The position numbers and the translations under genes were made by a program. 64,000 bases of DNA from JBBKXP01 sp038323615 (GTDB taxonomy: Bacteria; Pseudomonadota; Alphaproteobacteria; Rhodobacterales; Rhodobacteraceae). Below are positions 26,212 through 35,502 of the stretch, piece by piece. The stretch spans positions 10,593 to 74,592 of the forward strand of contig JBBQHC010000001.1 of NCBI GenBank assembly GCA_038323615.1, read 5' to 3'. The notes under the pieces are model-generated. The model saw only the letters and a list, made by a program, of their open reading frames with translations. It was not told the DNA's origin and did no database searches. Within the stretch, counting starts at the first letter, position 1, and every line of letters begins with the position of its first letter.

Positions 26212-27330
26212 TCAGTAATTCAGGCCACGTCGGGCGTTCAACCGGCCATCGTCCCAGACCGCAACATAGCCCGCCGGAGCCCGCGACGGCTCTGGTGTCC
26301 CTTGCGGCGGGTTGGAAAACGGCGGCGGTTTGCGGAACAGGCCCCGACTCTTGGGCGCGTGGTATTGCGGTGCCGGGGTCGGCGTTTGGGCCGCCAAACC
26401 ATAGGCCATGCCCGACGGCGATTCAGTCTGCGGGCCACACCGCACCGGGAAACGGCTATTCTGCGCTGCGGCACAGGTGCCAAAGCCCGTGGTCGCAACC
26501 TGCATGGTCTGGACCACAGGCACGGTGGTTGTGGCAGAGGGTGCAGCGACGATCCGGGTGCCTGCGCCATAGGGGCTGGCGGGGGCTGCGACGGTCGCCG
26601 GAGCAGTCGGCGTGCGCCCGCCGACTGACGTTACCCGATAAGTGCCGATAGGTTCGGTCTGCGGACCGCAGCGCACTTCCATCCCGCTGCGGCCGTTGAC
26701 ATAACGACGGCCCGACGCCGACGCATCGGCGCAGATCTCGGCAGAGGTCATCCGGCGGCCCGGCGCCGGGGCGGTTGCGGTGGTCATAGCAGAAGCGCCG
26801 CCGCAGTCGATCGGCTGGCGGGTCCGGGCGCTGATATATCCGGGCTGAATGCCGGTGCGACCTCGACAGATTTCGGCGCGGGTCATCATTCGCTGGGCCG
26901 GGGCCTGCGGTGCCGCGACGGGTGCCGGCACGGTGCGCGGGCTCGGTGCTGCTACGGTCTGGATGCGCGGCGTGACGATGGCGGGGGCCGGGCGCGGCGC
27001 GGCGGCTGCGGTTTGCATCGGCGCGGGCGTCGCCGGAATCTGAATGACCGGGGCCGACGCAGGGGCGCGCGGCGCGGCGGGGGCTTCGTTCCGGGCAACT
27101 TGCGAGGGTTGAAAACCACACAGCGGCACCCGGTCACGCGTCACCCGCGGCACCCAGTTTACCTGCCCCGCAACCCCTGCACGAATGAAAACGCAACCAT
27201 TGCTATCGACATATTGCGCCCCGGTGTAGCTGGCTGGTGGAAACTCCCGCGGCACTGCGCCCGATTGGGCAAATGCGACAACTCCGGCCAGCGCCAGAAC
27301 CGTTGCAGCAAAAATACGCAGTCCGACCAT
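26212..27330 (-). CDS. Secreted, Ala/Pro-rich protein with repeated Cys modules
   Basis: 372 aa from ATG 27330 (GGGGG site upstream), beginning with a signal peptide (MVGLRIFAATVLALAGVVAFAQ). A conserved first block is YTGAQYVDSNGCVFIRAG..VNWVPRVTRDRVPLCGFQPS. A low-complexity Ala/Pro linker follows. Then come modules sharing AEIC, about 22 residues, and a final C-G: RAEICRGRTGIQPGYIS..IDCGG, SAEICADASASGRRYVNG..VRCGPQTEP, and a shorter TCAAAQNSRFPVRCGPQTES. The end is Pro-rich, AGYVAVWDDGRLNARRGLNY. The paired cysteines suggest disulfide-stabilised periplasmic repeats. No named domain is recognised with certainty. Confidence 0.75.
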   Translation of the reverse strand: MVGLRIFAATVLALAGVVAFAQSGAVPREFPPASYTGAQYVDSNGCVFIRAGVAGQVNWVPRVTRDRVPLCGFQPSQVARNEAPAAPRAPASAPVIQIPATPAPMQTAAAAPRPAPAIVTPRIQTVAAPSPRTVPAPVAAPQAPAQRMMTRAEICRGRTGIQPGYISARTRQPIDCGGASAMTTATAPAPGRRMTSAEICADASASGRRYVNGRSGMEVRCGPQTEPIGTYRVTSVGGRTPTAPATVAAPASPYGAGTRIVAAPSATTTVPVVQTMQVATTGFGTCAAAQNSRFPVRCGPQTESPSGMAYGLAAQTPTPAPQYHAPKSRGLFRKPPPFSNPPQGTPEPSRAPAGYVAVWDDGRLNARRGLNY

Positions 27331-27396
27331 CAGTGCCCCCACTAAATCTTGTGGGAAGATGCCAAACCACACCTAATTTGTAAAGGCGTTTGTCCC

Positions 27397-28035
27397 TTAT
27401 TTGGTACCGAACATGCGATCACCCGCATCCCCTAGTCCCGGCACAATATATCCATGTTCGTTCAGGTGGCTATCTATCGCCGCTGTCACGATGGGCACGT
27501 CAGGGTGGGCCGCCTTCATCCGTGCAATGCCTTCGGGCGCAGCCAGCAGGCACATGAAACGGATATTCGTGGCACCGGCCTTTTTCAGCAGATCAATGGC
27601 CGCAACAGACGAATTGCCGGTCGCCAGCATCGGATCGACCGCAATCACCAGACGGTCGGCCAGTTCGGTGGGCACCTTGAAATAATACTGCACCGGCTGA
27701 AGGGTCTTTTCGTCGCGGTACAGGCCCACAAACCCGACCCGCGCCGCCGGGATCAGTTCAAGAATGCCATCGAGCAACCCGTTGCCCGCCCGCAGAATAC
27801 TGACCAGTGCCAGCTTTTTGCCGTCGATCACCGGGCTGTCCATTTCCTGCAACGGGGTTTCGATCCGACGCGTCGTCATCGGCAAGCCGCGTGTCACCTC
27901 GTAGGCCAGCAGTTGGGAAATCTCGCGCAGCAACTGGCGAAACTTGGCGGTTTCGGTCTCTTTCTTGCGCATCAGGGTCAGTTTGTGCTGCACCAGCGGG
28001 TGTGTCACAAGGGTCAGGTGGCCATCGTCGGTCAT
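27397..28035 (-). CDS. upp: Uracil phosphoribosyltransferase
   Basis: 212 aa, normal length. Converts uracil and PRPP to UMP. Motifs: HPLVQHKLTLMRKKET at the N-terminus, SILRAGNGLLDGILELIPAARVG, the PRPP loop AVDPMLATGNSSVAAIDLL and the C-terminal GLGDAGDRMFGTK. Its ATG overlaps the adenosine deaminase stop (ATGA). As the last gene of cdd-deoA-deoB-add-upp, it recovers the uracil released by the phosphorolysis step. Confidence 0.96.
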   Translation of the reverse strand: MTDDGHLTLVTHPLVQHKLTLMRKKETETAKFRQLLREISQLLAYEVTRGLPMTTRRIETPLQEMDSPVIDGKKLALVSILRAGNGLLDGILELIPAARVGFVGLYRDEKTLQPVQYYFKVPTELADRLVIAVDPMLATGNSSVAAIDLLKKAGATNIRFMCLLAAPEGIARMKAAHPDVPIVTAAIDSHLNEHGYIVPGLGDAGDRMFGTK

Positions 28036-29018
28036 GAATGCTCCAGCTTTTTGGCGATCCGTGAACGGGTGTCGGCATCGCAGAACGCGGCGTCAAGGGC
28101 GGTGGCGTTCAACGCCCGGAAATCCGTTTCGTCCCAGTCAAAGGTTCGCGCCAGCATATCGAATTCGTCGGTCATGGTGGTGGCAAAAAACGGCGGGTCG
28201 TCCGTCGACACGGTGACCTTGACGCCGCGATCGCGCAGTTTCCCAATCGGATGCTTGCCCCACGAGGGCACCGCGTTCAGGAACACGTTCGACCCCGGAC
28301 AAACCTCCAGCACGATGCCCTGTTCGGCGATCCGGTCGATCAGCGCGTCATCCGTGTGCGCGTTGATCCCATGCCCGATCCGTTCGACGCGCAGGTCACG
28401 GATCGTGTCGGCCACCATATCCGGCCCGCCCCATTCACCCGCGTGGCAGGTCAGCCGCATCCCGGCCTCGTGGGCCATATCGAAACTATAGGCGAAATCA
28501 GCGGGGCGGCCGATCATTTCGGCCCCGCCCATGCCAAAGCCGGTGATGAAATCACCGTGGGTTTCGACCGCGCAGCGGGCCGCAGTTTTCGCCTGTTCAG
28601 GGCCAAAATGGCGGATGCAGGTGATGATGCCGCGCAGCGTGATGCCCATCGTGCGCTCGGCCTCTTGGGCGGCGTCTTCGATCGCCGCCAGATACTCGCG
28701 CCACGCCGCCAGATCGCCACCGCCGCAGAAATCCGGCGACAGAAATGTTTCGGAATAGATGACGCCGTTTTTTGCCGATTCTTCCAGCACGGCAAGGGTC
28801 AGGCGGCGGAATTCTTCAGGCCCGGTCAGGGTCGTGCAGGCGGCCTCGTAAACCTTGAGGAAATGGTCGAAATCGCGGTAGATATATTGATCGTGTTCAT
28901 CGAATATCCCGCTGATATCGATGTTCTTCTCCCGCGCCAGACCGGCGATGAACGCGGGCGGCGCACCGCCCTCGAGGTGCAGGTGCAATTCGACTTTGGG
29001 CATGGTGCGAATGTTCAC
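28032..29018 (-). CDS. add: Adenosine deaminase
   Basis: 328 aa from GTG 29018 (VNIRTMPKVELHLHLEGG), 6-7 bases after AAGGAGC and overlapping the deoB stop as GTGA; ATG 29003 is a weaker alternative. Zinc and catalytic motifs: HLHLEGG (near the N-terminus), TCHAGEWGG, the Glu/His region RIGHGINAHTD, and VTVSTDDPPFF with the metal Asp. Converts adenosine and deoxyadenosine to inosine. Cytosolic purine arm of the salvage operon. Confidence 0.95.
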   Translation of the reverse strand: MNIRTMPKVELHLHLEGGAPPAFIAGLAREKNIDISGIFDEHDQYIYRDFDHFLKVYEAACTTLTGPEEFRRLTLAVLEESAKNGVIYSETFLSPDFCGGGDLAAWREYLAAIEDAAQEAERTMGITLRGIITCIRHFGPEQAKTAARCAVETHGDFITGFGMGGAEMIGRPADFAYSFDMAHEAGMRLTCHAGEWGGPDMVADTIRDLRVERIGHGINAHTDDALIDRIAEQGIVLEVCPGSNVFLNAVPSWGKHPIGKLRDRGVKVTVSTDDPPFFATTMTDEFDMLARTFDWDETDFRALNATALDAAFCDADTRSRIAKKLEHS

Positions 29019-30223
29019 ATAAAGCTCCTTCCAGGGCCTTGGACCGGCACCCCGAGCCATTCTGCGATCGATGCCCCGACATCGGTCATCGCGATCAACC
29101 CCAGTTCCCGTGCTCCGATCCCGTGCACCAATACAGGCACCCGTTCGCGGGTGTGATCGGTGCCGATCCACGTCGGATCATTGCCATGATCGGCAGTAAC
29201 AATCAGCAAGTCGTCGGCGCGCAGTCGCGGCAGGATAGCGGATAGTTCAGCGTTAAACCATTCCAGATGCCTTGCGTATCCAGACACATCCCGGCGATGC
29301 CCGTATTCGCTGTCAAACTCGACAAAGTTGGCGAAAATCAAGGCGCCGTCGTCTGCGCTGTCCACCAGATCGTTCAGATGCCCCATCAGCGCCACGTCGC
29401 GCCCCTTGCGCACCTCGTCGATTCCCCGCATCGAGAATATATCGCCAATCTTTCCAATCGCATGTACCGGATGCCCGGCCTCGTGGACCCAGTCGCACAG
29501 CGTCGGCCCCGGCGGCGCGATGGCATAGTCGTGGCGGTTGGCGGTGCGGGTGAACCCCTCGGCGACCGACCCGGTAAAGGGCCGCGCGATCACCCGGCCA
29601 ACCCGCATCGCATGCAGGGTCGGGGCCAGATCGGAACACAGTTTCAGCAGCCGCTCCAGCCCGAACGCCTGTTCGTGCGCGGCGATCTGCAACACGGAAT
29701 CGGCGGATGTATAGCAGATCGGCCAGCCGGTTTTCAGATGCCGCGCGCCTTCGTCGTCGATCACCTGCGTGCCCGAGGCATGGCGATTACACAACGTCCC
29801 GCCCGTCCCCGCCAGTTCGCAAATCAGCAAAATCAGGTCGTCGGGCAGCGATTGCGGCAGATCTGGAAACACGTGCCAGTCCCACGGCACCGGCACGCCG
29901 GCCAGTTCCCAATGGCCCGATGGAGTATCCTTGCCCCGCGACACCTCGGTCGCGGCCCCCCATGCGCCGGTCGGCGTCGCGGTCAGTGAAGTCGCAAGTC
30001 CTGACGCCAGACGTACCGCCGCGCCAAGGCCCAGCGCGTCCAGGGTCGGCACGTTCAGCGGCCCGTTGCGGCCATCATCGGCCCGCCCCGCCGCACATTC
30101 CACAGCGATATGGCCCACCGTGTTCGCCCCGGTATCGGGCACCGTTCCGTTAAAGAACGTGTCCGCATCCGGTGCGCCGCCGATCCCCACGGAATCGATC
30201 ACGATCAGGAATGCCCGCGCCAT
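29015..30223 (-). CDS. deoB: Phosphopentomutase
   Basis: 402 aa. Starts MARAFLIVIDSVGIGGAPDADTFF, the canonical alkaline-phosphatase-superfamily metal site; FVEFDSEYGHRRDVSGYARHLEWFN and IVTADHGNDPTWIGTDHTRERVPVL supply the other metal ligands. Interconverts (deoxy)ribose 1- and 5-phosphate, linking nucleoside phosphorolysis to central metabolism. Its ATG shares one base with the deoA stop (TGATG), so re-initiation is likely. Confidence 0.97.
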   Translation of the reverse strand: MARAFLIVIDSVGIGGAPDADTFFNGTVPDTGANTVGHIAVECAAGRADDGRNGPLNVPTLDALGLGAAVRLASGLATSLTATPTGAWGAATEVSRGKDTPSGHWELAGVPVPWDWHVFPDLPQSLPDDLILLICELAGTGGTLCNRHASGTQVIDDEGARHLKTGWPICYTSADSVLQIAAHEQAFGLERLLKLCSDLAPTLHAMRVGRVIARPFTGSVAEGFTRTANRHDYAIAPPGPTLCDWVHEAGHPVHAIGKIGDIFSMRGIDEVRKGRDVALMGHLNDLVDSADDGALIFANFVEFDSEYGHRRDVSGYARHLEWFNAELSAILPRLRADDLLIVTADHGNDPTWIGTDHTRERVPVLVHGIGARELGLIAMTDVGASIAEWLGVPVQGPGRSFM

Positions 30224-31518
30224 CAGGCGACCGTGTCGCGGATTAGGGGTTGCAGATCCGGCAGGTCGCCGATGGTCACGGCGGCCAGAACGGCGCGCGC
30301 CGCAACCTCGGCGCTGTCTTCGTCGGCGGCATGCAGCACGCACAGCGGATCGCCGCGGTTGACCCTTGTGCCCAGTGTCAGCACCTGTTCCAGCCCTACG
30401 CTGGGATCGATCCGGTCGGTTTCAACCCGCCGCCCGCCACCCATGCCGACGACCGCCAGCCCCAGGGCTTCGCCGTCAATGGCGCTGATATAACCGCTGG
30501 TCGGTGCCGGCACCTCGCCCACGACAGGCGCTTTCGGCAGATGGGTATGCCAATCCTCGGCCATGTCGGGCGGCCCGCCCAAAGCCGCGACCATGCGGGC
30601 GAACCGCTCCATCGCCTGCCCCGATGCGATGGCCTGTTCGATCTTGTCCGCACCCGCGTCGATCCCCGCCAAGGTCAGTAGTTCCGCCCCCAGTGCCACA
30701 GTCAGATCGTGCAGACGCGGCGCGGCAGCGCGGTTGCCGGCCAGAACCTCCATCGCGATGGCGACTTCCAGCGCGTTGCCCAAAGTTGGCGCAAGCGGTT
30801 GATCCATATCGGTAATCAACGCAGCCGTCGGGCACCCTGCACCGTTCGCCGTATCGACCAGAGATCGGGCTAACGCGGTTGCGTCGGTTTGGGTTTTCAT
30901 GAACGCGCCCGATCCCACCTTGACGTCCAGAACAAGCCCGCCCAACCCGGCAGCAAGTTTCTTGGACAGGATCGAGGCGGTGATCAGGTCGATGCTTTCC
31001 ACCGTCGCGGTGACATCGCGGATCGCATAAAGACGGCGGTCAGCGGGGGCAATGCGGCCCGTCGCGCCAACCACGGCGCAGCCGACCTCGGCGGTGATTG
31101 CCCGCAACCGCGCCGTGTCAATCTGCGCGATAACACCCGGTATCGCCTCCATCTTGTCCAGCGTTCCGCCGGTATGACCAAGCCCACGGCCCGAGATCAT
31201 CGGCACGTAAACCCCGCAAGCCGCCAGCGCCGGGGCAAGGACCAGCGACACCGTGTCGCCGACGCCGCCGGTCGAATGTTTGTCCAATACCGGCCCCGGC
31301 AAATCCCACGTCAGCACGTCGCCTGAATCGCGCATTGCGGTCGTCAGGCTGACCCGACCATCGGTGCCAAGCCCGTTCAGCAACACCGCCATCGCGAATG
31401 CCCCGGCCTGCGCGTCCGAGACCTGTCCATCCGCCAACCCTTTCGCGAACCATGCCAATTCAGCCGCAGTCGGCGTCACCTTACCGCGAACCTTGGCGAT
31501 GATGGCGCGGGCATCCAT
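30223..31518 (-). CDS. deoA: Thymidine phosphorylase
   Basis: 431 aa, full length. LDKHSTGGVGDTVSLVLAPALAACG and MISGRGLGHTGGTLDKMEAIPG are the class signatures for phosphate and pyrimidine binding; VKVGSGAFMKT follows. Converts thymidine or deoxyuridine plus phosphate to base and deoxyribose 1-phosphate, the substrate of DeoB encoded next. 3 bp after cdd, so it is within the same transcript. Confidence 0.96.
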   Translation of the reverse strand: MDARAIIAKVRGKVTPTAAELAWFAKGLADGQVSDAQAGAFAMAVLLNGLGTDGRVSLTTAMRDSGDVLTWDLPGPVLDKHSTGGVGDTVSLVLAPALAACGVYVPMISGRGLGHTGGTLDKMEAIPGVIAQIDTARLRAITAEVGCAVVGATGRIAPADRRLYAIRDVTATVESIDLITASILSKKLAAGLGGLVLDVKVGSGAFMKTQTDATALARSLVDTANGAGCPTAALITDMDQPLAPTLGNALEVAIAMEVLAGNRAAAPRLHDLTVALGAELLTLAGIDAGADKIEQAIASGQAMERFARMVAALGGPPDMAEDWHTHLPKAPVVGEVPAPTSGYISAIDGEALGLAVVGMGGGRRVETDRIDPSVGLEQVLTLGTRVNRGDPLCVLHAADEDSAEVAARAVLAAVTIGDLPDLQPLIRDTVA

Positions 31519-31521
31519 GCT

Positions 31522-31914
31522 TTACGTCCGGCTCATGTGGTTTTTGTCGAACACGCCGGGCAGCAAGGCGCCCACGGTCGTTTCCAGCTCCGCGCCGTCA
31601 GTCGTGGCAAGTGTCACCGGCACGTCGGGCCCGGCGAATTCGGCCAGTTTCTGACGGCAACCGCCGCAGGGACTGACGGGGTTGGGACTGTCGGCAATGA
31701 CGGCAATTGCGGCAATCGTCGTGTCACCCGCCGCGACCATTGCGGCAATCGCTCCGGCTTCGGCACAGGTGCCTTCGGGATAGGCGACATTCTCGACGTT
31801 GCAGCCGACATGGATATTACCCGTTGTCGATAGGATCGCAGCCCCGACCTGAAACCCGGAATAAGGCGCATGGGCATTCAGGCGAACCGCCCGCGCGGCA
31901 TCGATCAACGACAT
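31522..31914 (-). CDS. cdd: Cytidine deaminase
   Basis: 130 aa from ATG 31914 after GAGGGGGG. Zinc-site motifs are complete: CNVENVAYPEGTCAEAGAI (Cys and catalytic Glu) and SPCGGCRQKL (two Cys), the three-cysteine homotetrameric type. Deaminates cytidine and deoxycytidine to uridine forms for DeoA and Upp. First gene of the five-gene salvage operon; its promoter must lie in the 63-bp gap before it or further upstream within the broken VOC/cupin gene. Confidence 0.96.
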   Translation of the reverse strand: MSLIDAARAVRLNAHAPYSGFQVGAAILSTTGNIHVGCNVENVAYPEGTCAEAGAIAAMVAAGDTTIAAIAVIADSPNPVSPCGGCRQKLAEFAGPDVPVTLATTDGAELETTVGALLPGVFDKNHMSRT

Positions 31915-31977
31915 GCAACCCCCCTCATCTGACCAAGTGATCAAAGCTACCCCCGGCCCCGCGCCACATGCAAGCGG

Positions 31978-33066
31978 TTAGGCCAGCGTCGTGGCAAAGG
32001 TGCCGGGCAGTGCAACCTCAAGCAGTTCGACGTCGTCGGTCGGATCGGCGTAGCGCGTCCGCATACCCGGCGGGATGACAAAGGCGTCGCCGGCGGACAG
32101 GCGAAACGGATCCTTGCCTTCGCCCTGCAACGTCATTTCGCCGCCCATGACAAAGGTGAAATGGATGTCAGCGTCATGACTGGCCCAAACCGGATCGCCA
32201 CTGCCCCGCCGGACCACCCGCACCCCGGCGACGTTTTGGGTATTTGTTGCAATCGTCGTATCGCGAGCGACATAGCCCGGCAGGCGAAACGGTTCAAAGC
32301 GCGCGCCAGCCGCCAGATTATGCACGAATTTCTGGCCCTGTCATTCACGGTCGGGCCGCAGTGCGCCAGTCGGCAGTTGCATGTTATGGTCAATTTCGGT
32401 GACGTGGTCGGCGGGCACTCCGATCTCGATCACCTCGATGCCCTCGCTTGCCTCCAGAACCCGATGCCGGATTTCTGGCGGCTGAATAAAACAGTCACCA
32501 GCGGTCAGGCGCAGCGGGCCGCCCTGATCCTCGTAAACCACATCCACCCAGCCCTTGATGCAGAAAATCAGTTGAAACCCGACCCGGTGGAAATGCACCA
32601 TATCGGGGACCGGGCCGCCATCGGGGATACGGATATGCGACGCGATGATCGACCCGCCAAGCCGGGTTGGGATCAGATCGCGGTAATGCATCCCGGCGCG
32701 CCCGATCACCCAAGGCGCCTGATCGGCCAGACGGCGCACCACGAAGGCATGGTCGGTCGGGGGCATGACAAGGGGCGGGTTCAGGGCGTCGATATTGACC
32801 TGCGTGCCGCCCGGCGCGGTCAGACTGCGCTGGCCATTGGCAAAGTCGCCATCGGTCAGGATGCGCAAAATGCCGGGGGCGGCGGTCAGCCCCTGATCCA
32901 ATCGCAGCCGCAATCCGTGCCCGCTGAATACCGCGACTGCCGGATCGTCCGCCGGGTAGATGGAATCAAGCTGCATCCCCAGCACCTTGCCGAAAAACTC
33001 GAGGTCGGCCCGCAGATCGGTCGTGGGCAACAGCACTTCGGCGCGAATTTCTGGGGTCTGAGACAT
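31978..33066 (-). pseudogene. VOC (glyoxalase) plus double-cupin protein gene interrupted by one TGA
   Basis: One continuous reading frame of 362 codons, broken only by TGA at 32343-32341 (codon 242). Before it: an N-terminal VOC domain (RAEVLLPTTDLRADLEFFGKVLGM) and a first cupin (VHFHRVGFQLIFCIKGWVDVVYED, FIQPPEIRHRV). After it, in the same frame: Q-G-Q-K-F-V-H-N and a second cupin (HDADIHFTFVMGGEMTLQGEG, FVIPPGMRTRY). The context R-E-[TGA]-Q-G-Q suggests a Trp codon TGG changed to TGA. Both halves keep good codon use, so the lesion is recent or a sequencing error. If real, a 241-aa product and a 115-aa piece (GTG 32325) could still be made. Function unknown. Confidence 0.8.
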
Positions 33067-33154
33067 GCCGCAATGCTTGTCTGTGGCCAAATGGATTTGC
33101 AAGACTGTCGTGAAAGTGTTTTACCTTTATGCGGGCTTTCCATTGGGAAAGAAG

Positions 33155-33176
33155 GATAGTTTAACACTAAACTATC
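33155..33176. promoter_or_regulatory. Palindromic candidate operator upstream of maeB
   Basis: GATAGTTTA-ACAC-TAAACTATC, a perfect 9-bp inverted repeat ending 22 bp before the GTG start of maeB and next to its GGAGG site. AT-rich palindromes of this kind are typical repressor sites. A second, shorter pair (CTTTCC/GGAAAG) lies just upstream at about 33136-33151. It might instead fold in the mRNA leader. Confidence 0.5.
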
Positions 33177-33198
33177 ACCCCGCAGCGGAGGGAAACCA

Positions 33199-35478
33199 GT
33201 GGCCGACACCCCGGATGACAGCGCCAAGCAGGCCGCGCTTGATTATCACCAGTTCCCGAAACCCGGCAAACTCGAGATTCGCGCGACCAAACCTCTGGCC
33301 AATGGCCGCGACCTTGCCCGCGCTTATTCGCCCGGCGTCGCCGAGGCGTGTCTGGAGATCAAGGCAAACCCCGACACCGCCCGCGACTATACGACCCGCG
33401 GCAATCTGGTCGGCGTCGTCACCAACGGCACCGCCGTTCTGGGGTTGGGAAACATCGGCGCGCTGGCGTCCAAGCCGGTGATGGAGGGCAAAGCGGTCCT
33501 ATTCAAGAAATTCGCCAATATCGACTGTTTCGACATCGAGCTGAACGAACCCGATCCGGTGAAACTGGCCGATATCGTCTGCGCATTGGAACCGACTTTT
33601 GGCGCGATCAACCTTGAGGACATCAAGGCCCCCGACTGTTTCATCGTCGAAAAAATCTGCCGCGAGCGGATGAATATCCCGGTATTCCACGACGACCAGC
33701 ACGGCACCGCCATCGTCGTCGGGGCGGCGGCGACCAATGCGATGCTGGTCAGCGGCAGGCAATTCGCCGACATCAAGATCGTCAGCACCGGCGGCGGCGC
33801 GGCGGGCATTGCCTGCCTGAACATGCTGCTGAAACTGGGCGTCAAACGCGAAAACGTCTGGCTGTGTGACCTGCACGGTCTGGTCTATCAGGGCCGCGAG
33901 GCGGACATGACGCCGCAAAAGGCCGACTATGCCCAAGGCACCGCGCCCGCCACGCTGGACGATGTGATCGCCGGGGCCGACATGTTCCTTGGCCTGTCCG
34001 GGCCGGGCGTGCTGAAGCCCGAAATGGTCGCGAAAATGACCCCCCGCCCGATCATTTTCGCCCTTGCCAACCCCAGCCCTGAAATCACGCCCGAGGATGC
34101 CCGCAAGGTCAGCCCGGACGCCATTATCGCCACCGGGCGCAGCGATTTCCCCAATCAGGTCAATAACGTGCTGTGTTTCCCGTTTATTTTCCGGGGGGCA
34201 TTGGACGTTGGCGCGACCGAGATCAACGACGAGATGAAGATCGCCTGCATCGAGGGTATCGCCGCCCTTGCCCGTGCGACAACCAGTGCCGAGGCGGCAG
34301 CCGCCTATCGGGGCGAACAGATGACATTTGGGGCCGATTATCTGATCCCCAAACCCTTCGATCCGCGCCTGATGGGCGTGATCGCCAGCGCCGTTGCCAA
34401 GGCTGCGATGGATACCGGCGTCGCCCTGCGCCCGCTCGCCGACATGGCAGCCTACAAACAAAAGCTCGACGGGTCGGTGTTCCGTTCAGCCCTGATCATG
34501 CGCAACGTCTTTGCCGCCGCCCGTACTGCCTGCCGCAAGATCGTCTTTACCGAAGGCGAGGATGAACGGGTGCTGCGCGCCGCCCAGGCGATGATGGAGG
34601 AAATGACCGACGTGCCGATCCTGATCGGCCGCCCCGATGTCATTGCAAGTCGGTGCGAACGTGCGGGGCTGAAAATCCGGCCCGGGACGGATTTCGAAGT
34701 CGTCGATCCCGAAGACGATCCGCGCTATCGGGACTACTGGACCACCTATCATCAAATCATGCAGCGGCAGGGCGTCACCCCCGACCTTGCCAAGGCGGTC
34801 ATGCGCACCAATTCCACCGCGATCGGCGCGGTCATGGTCCACCGGGGCGAGGCCGACAGCATGATCTGCGGCACCTTTGGCCAGTACAACTGGCACCTGA
34901 ATTACATCGTGCAAATGCTGGGCACATCTCAACTGCACCCGGTCGCCGCCCTGAGCCTGATGATCCTCGAGGATGGGCCGCTATTTGTCGCCGACACCCA
35001 TGTTCACGCAGTGCCGACCGGCGAGCAGATTGCCGAAACGGTGATCGGTGCCGCCCGCCATGTGCGCCGGTTTGGAACGCTGCCGAAAATCGCGCTGTGT
35101 TCCAATTCGCAGTTCGGCAATCTGGATACGTCATCCGGGCGGCGGGTGCGCGAGGCGCTGGCGATTCTCGATGCGGAACCCCGCGATTTTGAATACGAGG
35201 GCGAAATGCACGCCGATGCCGCGCTTGACCCGTCTTTGCGCGAACGGATATTCCCCAACGCCCGGTTTCAAGGGCCCGCCAACGTGCTGGTCTTTGCCTC
35301 CACCGACGCCGCCAGCGCGGTGCGCAACGTCCTCAAGGCCAAGGCGAACGGGCTTGAGGTGGGGCCGATTCTGGTGGGTATGGGCAACCGGGCGCATATC
35401 GTCACCTCGTCGATCACTGCGCGGGGCTTGCTGAATATGTCGGCGCTGGCGGGAACACCCGTGGCGCACTACGGCTAG
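33199..35478 (+). CDS. maeB: NADP-dependent malic enzyme with C-terminal phosphotransacetylase-like domain
   Basis: 759 aa from GTG 33199 with GGAGGGAAA upstream. Residues about 1-425: malic enzyme (NRDLARAYSPGVAEACLEI, VFHDDQHGTAIVVGAAATNA, NAD(P)-binding IVSTGGGAAGIACLNMLL, ALANPSPEITPEDA). Residues about 430-759: PTA-like domain (FTEGEDERVLRAAQAMMEE, VAALSLMILEDGPLFVADTHVH). Decarboxylates malate to pyruvate, making NADPH. In the hybrid class the PTA domain is thought to be regulatory, sensing acetyl-CoA, and is usually not active. Full length. Confidence 0.96.
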   Translation: MADTPDDSAKQAALDYHQFPKPGKLEIRATKPLANGRDLARAYSPGVAEACLEIKANPDTARDYTTRGNLVGVVTNGTAVLGLGNIGALASKPVMEGKAVLFKKFANIDCFDIELNEPDPVKLADIVCALEPTFGAINLEDIKAPDCFIVEKICRERMNIPVFHDDQHGTAIVVGAAATNAMLVSGRQFADIKIVSTGGGAAGIACLNMLLKLGVKRENVWLCDLHGLVYQGREADMTPQKADYAQGTAPATLDDVIAGADMFLGLSGPGVLKPEMVAKMTPRPIIFALANPSPEITPEDARKVSPDAIIATGRSDFPNQVNNVLCFPFIFRGALDVGATEINDEMKIACIEGIAALARATTSAEAAAAYRGEQMTFGADYLIPKPFDPRLMGVIASAVAKAAMDTGVALRPLADMAAYKQKLDGSVFRSALIMRNVFAAARTACRKIVFTEGEDERVLRAAQAMMEEMTDVPILIGRPDVIASRCERAGLKIRPGTDFEVVDPEDDPRYRDYWTTYHQIMQRQGVTPDLAKAVMRTNSTAIGAVMVHRGEADSMICGTFGQYNWHLNYIVQMLGTSQLHPVAALSLMILEDGPLFVADTHVHAVPTGEQIAETVIGAARHVRRFGTLPKIALCSNSQFGNLDTSSGRRVREALAILDAEPRDFEYEGEMHADAALDPSLRERIFPNARFQGPANVLVFASTDAASAVRNVLKAKANGLEVGPILVGMGNRAHIVTSSITARGLLNMSALAGTPVAHYG

Positions 35479-35502
35479 CCCTTGCTGGACGCCCGTGCTA
35501 CC

